Part shown: in pieces, positions 61,439-64,000 of the stretch | Numbering within the stretch: position 1 is the stretch's first letter | Layout of the letters: each line of letters begins with the position of its first letter | DNA from: Mycolicibacterium sp. CBMA 226 | GTDB lineage: Bacteria; Actinomycetota; Actinomycetes; Mycobacteriales; Mycobacteriaceae | Assembly: GCF_009729075.1 (NCBI RefSeq) | Contig: NZ_VTGY01000003.1 | Coordinates: forward strand, 1-64,000 | DNA: 64,000 nt | Direction: 5' to 3' | Notes under the pieces: model-generated | What the model was told of the DNA's origin: nothing | Databases searched by the model: none | What the model saw: the letters and a program-made list of their open reading frames with translations, nothing else | Made by a program: the position numbers and the translations under genes

Positions 61439-64000
61439 TTATCCGCGCACCAATCCGGCCAACTCGGCGCGCGAATGAATACCGAGCTTGCTGAAGATGT
61501 TTCGCAGATGTGTGTTGACGGTGTGCGGTGAGACAGTCAGCCGTTCAGCGACTTCACGGTTCGTCGCGCCGTCGGCGACGAGTTCGAGGACGCGGAGTTC
61601 GGCCGCGGTCAGGCTCTCCCACCCGGTCTGCTCGCGCCGCCGCACAATCCGGCGGTGTACCCCAAGCCCGTTCAACACTTTGGCGACACGGTGCGCGTCG
61701 GCCGAACACGAATGGGCAGAATAGAGGTCGAAGGCCTGACAGAGTCGCTCGGCGGCGGACTCGTGCGCTCCGCCCCGGAGTATCGAATGGCCGACGTCCT
61801 CGACTACCCCCGCATACAGGACTGGTCGTTCCGAAAACTCCAGCACTGCAGCTGCTTTGGTGAGTGCTTCGGCGTCGTCCTCGAGTAGGCCCCGCGCGTG
61901 CAGGGCGACGGCGAAGAGCACGTCGTCGACCATCCCGTCACGCTCGAGCGCCTCGACCGCGCCGAGCACCCGTTGCCGTAGGCCGGCATCACTCGAGGTC
62001 CGCGCGATACGAGCGGCCAGAACGACATGGTCGACATCGACGGCCCACATGGGCGTCGTGAGCACCTCGACATCTTCTCCGAGCCAGCGTGCGGCCTCGG
62101 CGTCATCGCCGCGTTGCCACGCCAAATGCGCCAGTACCGCAATTGCTTCCCGACGAGAAGCGGGTCCGCCGTCCAGCGCGGCCCGCGCGGCGATACCGAC
62201 GTCGCGGCTCAACTCGCGGTCACCAGTGTGCGCGGCGAGAGCGCCCATGAGCATCAGACCGACACGACCCCGGACCAAGTCGGCTCGCAGGCGCTCCTCT
62301 TCGGCCAGCAGGTTGGCGATGATCGTCCGTGCTGCGTCGAGGTTCCCTGCGGCGAATTCCCGAAGAGCGTTGACTGTGCCCAGAACCTGTTCGCCCGCAG
62401 TATTTTTGAGCCGCCGAGTGTTGATGACGCCGTCGGCGATGGTGGCTGCGGCGTCGTCGAGTCGCCCTACGGTCACCAAGGCATTGGCGTAGGCGGCCGC
62501 CACTACCAGCCCGGAGACACCGACGTCGGCAGACCAGAGGTGGGGCAGCATATCGGCCAGTCGCCGGAGACTGCGCTGCTGATAGCCCTCGACGGCATCC
62601 ACGCTGGCCAGCGCTACCTCACCGATCATCTGCGCTTCGAGGTCGTCGTTCTCGGCTGCGGCGGCCAGCGCGGTCAGAGCTGCGTCGCGCACCGCAAGTG
62701 TCTGACCGTCAAGCGCAAGGTTGTAGGCCAACCAACTGAGGTGGAGGGCACGGGTATGCACGGACATCCCGGGTAACTGGAGTGCTTGACGGTTCTCCGC
62801 GACACGTTGTGCCCAGTTCGTCGAGGCCATCGACAGCCCCAACCGGATCAGCGCCTCCTCTTCTTCCGGCAGATCACTCGACAGCGTGGACGTGGCCAGT
62901 TGCCGCGCCTCGCCCCATCGGGAGGCCTGGTTCATCAACACCACAGTTTCGGAGACCACCGCAGCGCGGGTGCCGTCGTCAGGCTTGAGCAGGTCGAGTG
63001 CGCGGCGGCTCAGGTCGGCCGCCACCGACGCGTCCGAGCGCGCCAGGGTCTGCGCCGCCTCGCGTAGCGCGGTGACCGCGGCGAGATCACCCACGTCTGC
63101 ACTACGCGCGAGCCGTATGGCAACTTCCTGTGCGGACGCGCCCATTTCGAGCAGGATGCCGGCGGACTCGCGCTCCATCGCCCTCCGCATCGCGTACGGG
63201 ATCGTCAGCTGGACGGCCCGGCGCAACAGGTCGTGGCGAAATCCAAGCTGGTCACCGTCCTCGGTCAACAGGTCCGCGCGGATGGCCTCGTCGACACTCG
63301 CCACCACTCGGGACGGGGTCTGGTCCACCGCGCGCGCGAGCAGTGCCGCGGAAAACGTGTTCGGCAGAATGGAAGCCACTTGGATGGCGTGGCGCGCCGT
63401 CGGCGTCAGTCGGTCCAGGCGGCGTTCCATCGTCACGGCCAACCGCTGCGGGAGGTTGCTTCCGGTGGCCCGGGCACAGCCGCGGGCGATGTGGATGCGG
63501 TCTTCCTCGTGCAGCCCGCGGAGCAGTTCAACCACCAAGAACGGATTGCCGTGCGCTGTCGCCGCCAAGCGAAGGACCGACTCGTCGACATCGACGTTCA
63601 GTACGTCCCCCGCGAGCTGCGCTACTGCCTCCGCGTCCAGGGCACCGAGCTGCAGTCGGTGCGTGTTCGAATCCTGAGCTCCGGCGATCGTATCGATCGC
63701 ATCACGCGCTTCGGGACGCCCCCCGGCTGACCGCATGGCGAGTGTCCACAGCACCGGGAGCTGACCCAAGCCCGCGATCAGCGCATGAAGTGCCATCATC
63801 GTCGCGGTATCGGCCCAGTGGATGTCGTCGATCGAGAGCGCCACCGGGGTGGAGGCGGCGATAGCCGCGATGGCGTCCCGCAGATCGTGGACCACCCAGT
63901 ACTGTGAGTCGGCTCTGGTACTCAAGTCCCGTAGAACGGCTTCGTCGTAAACGGGATGGTCGCCGCGGAGGACCGCGTCCAGCAACGGCGCAAACGGCAC
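61439..64000 (-). CDS. Large ATP-binding LuxR-family (LAL/MalT-like) regulator, N-terminus missing
   Basis: 853 residues are visible; the beginning, with Walker A, lies beyond the window. Walker B is ALSIDDIHWADTATM near the present residue 55. A long helical repeat region follows (TPR-like, for example RALHLSWLAYNLALDGQTLA). The C-terminal LuxR helix-turn-helix is complete: SLTAAELRVLELVADGATNR then VAERLTVSPHTVNTHLRNIF. Such regulators are ATP-switched activators of catabolic or secondary-metabolite genes. Convergent with the aldo/keto reductase; its target cannot be told. Confidence 0.9.
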   Translation of the reverse strand: MPFAPLLDAVLRGDHPVYDEAVLRDLSTRADSQYWVVHDLRDAIAAIAASTPVALSIDDIHWADTATMMALHALIAGLGQLPVLWTLAMRSAGGRPEARDAIDTIAGAQDSNTHRLQLGALDAEAVAQLAGDVLNVDVDESVLRLAATAHGNPFLVVELLRGLHEEDRIHIARGCARATGSNLPQRLAVTMERRLDRLTPTARHAIQVASILPNTFSAALLARAVDQTPSRVVASVDEAIRADLLTEDGDQLGFRHDLLRRAVQLTIPYAMRRAMERESAGILLEMGASAQEVAIRLARSADVGDLAAVTALREAAQTLARSDASVAADLSRRALDLLKPDDGTRAAVVSETVVLMNQASRWGEARQLATSTLSSDLPEEEEALIRLGLSMASTNWAQRVAENRQALQLPGMSVHTRALHLSWLAYNLALDGQTLAVRDAALTALAAAAENDDLEAQMIGEVALASVDAVEGYQQRSLRRLADMLPHLWSADVGVSGLVVAAAYANALVTVGRLDDAAATIADGVINTRRLKNTAGEQVLGTVNALREFAAGNLDAARTIIANLLAEEERLRADLVRGRVGLMLMGALAAHTGDRELSRDVGIAARAALDGGPASRREAIAVLAHLAWQRGDDAEAARWLGEDVEVLTTPMWAVDVDHVVLAARIARTSSDAGLRQRVLGAVEALERDGMVDDVLFAVALHARGLLEDDAEALTKAAAVLEFSERPVLYAGVVEDVGHSILRGGAHESAAERLCQAFDLYSAHSCSADAHRVAKVLNGLGVHRRIVRRREQTGWESLTAAELRVLELVADGATNREVAERLTVSPHTVNTHLRNIFSKLGIHSRAELAGLVRG

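Overview
This window is a gene-dense, high-GC chromosomal segment from a mycobacterium, most likely a fast-growing species (Mycolicibacterium type). The reasons are the mycobacterial core order uvrC-rapZ-cuvA-whiA, the lprG-P55 pair, mIHF next to gmk-rpoZ-coaBC-metK, and the pyrR-pyrB-pyrC-Rv1382-carA-carB-pyrF run. Read right to left, the backbone follows M. tuberculosis Rv1379-Rv1423 as I know it, interrupted by accessory blocks. No rRNA, tRNA, IS element, prophage or CRISPR array was seen.

Layout. 1-8.8 kb (minus): a string of coupled genes consisting of an uncharacterised ORF, murL, murD2, uvrC, rapZ, cuvA/yvcK, whiA and the start of gap. 8.8-19.4 kb: riboflavin genes (ribH, ribBA, ribE, later ribD), the divergent lprG-P55 lipid export pair with a strong terminator, and rpe, rsmB, fmt. 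19.5-26.8 kb: a cupin/MarR pair with clear operator repeats, priA, a YhhN membrane protein, lipI/lipH esterases, a large hairpin, and a Baeyer-Villiger-type monooxygenase. 26.9-35 kb is an accessory island: a two-component system divergent from a tightly coupled operon (GT2 glycosyltransferase, TIGR04282/DUF2064 protein, methyltransferase, membrane molybdopterin oxidoreductase, small membrane protein), a GT-C-like membrane protein, a small secreted protein and a sugar-nucleotide epimerase. 35-39 kb: metK, coaBC, rpoZ, gmk, mihF. 39-41 kb: an 820-base gap with an orphan terminator-like hairpin, then two tandemly duplicated secreted Asp/Gly-rich proteins with duplicated upstream regions. 41-49.6 kb: the pyrimidine operon, with a PyrR-binding motif in its leader. 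49.7-64 kb: accessory metabolism, comprising an MHS-type transporter, serine hydrolase, sulfatase, FAD monooxygenase, AraC regulator, an operon of PLP enzyme, lactone oxidase and amidase, an aldo/keto reductase and a large LuxR (LAL) regulator cut by the window edge.

The most interesting points are: (i) an alternative D-glutamate route for peptidoglycan (MurD2 plus MurL) wired into the uvrC-rapZ-cuvA-whiA operon, with a partner ORF resembling a class IV aminotransferase that seems to lack the PLP lysine; (ii) the 26.9-35 kb regulated glycan/molybdoenzyme cluster, which I cannot match to a described pathway; and (iii) the duplicated secreted-protein genes with a 14-bp tandem duplication at the ribosome binding site. 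Protein families were recognised by eye from motifs and order; no database search was run.
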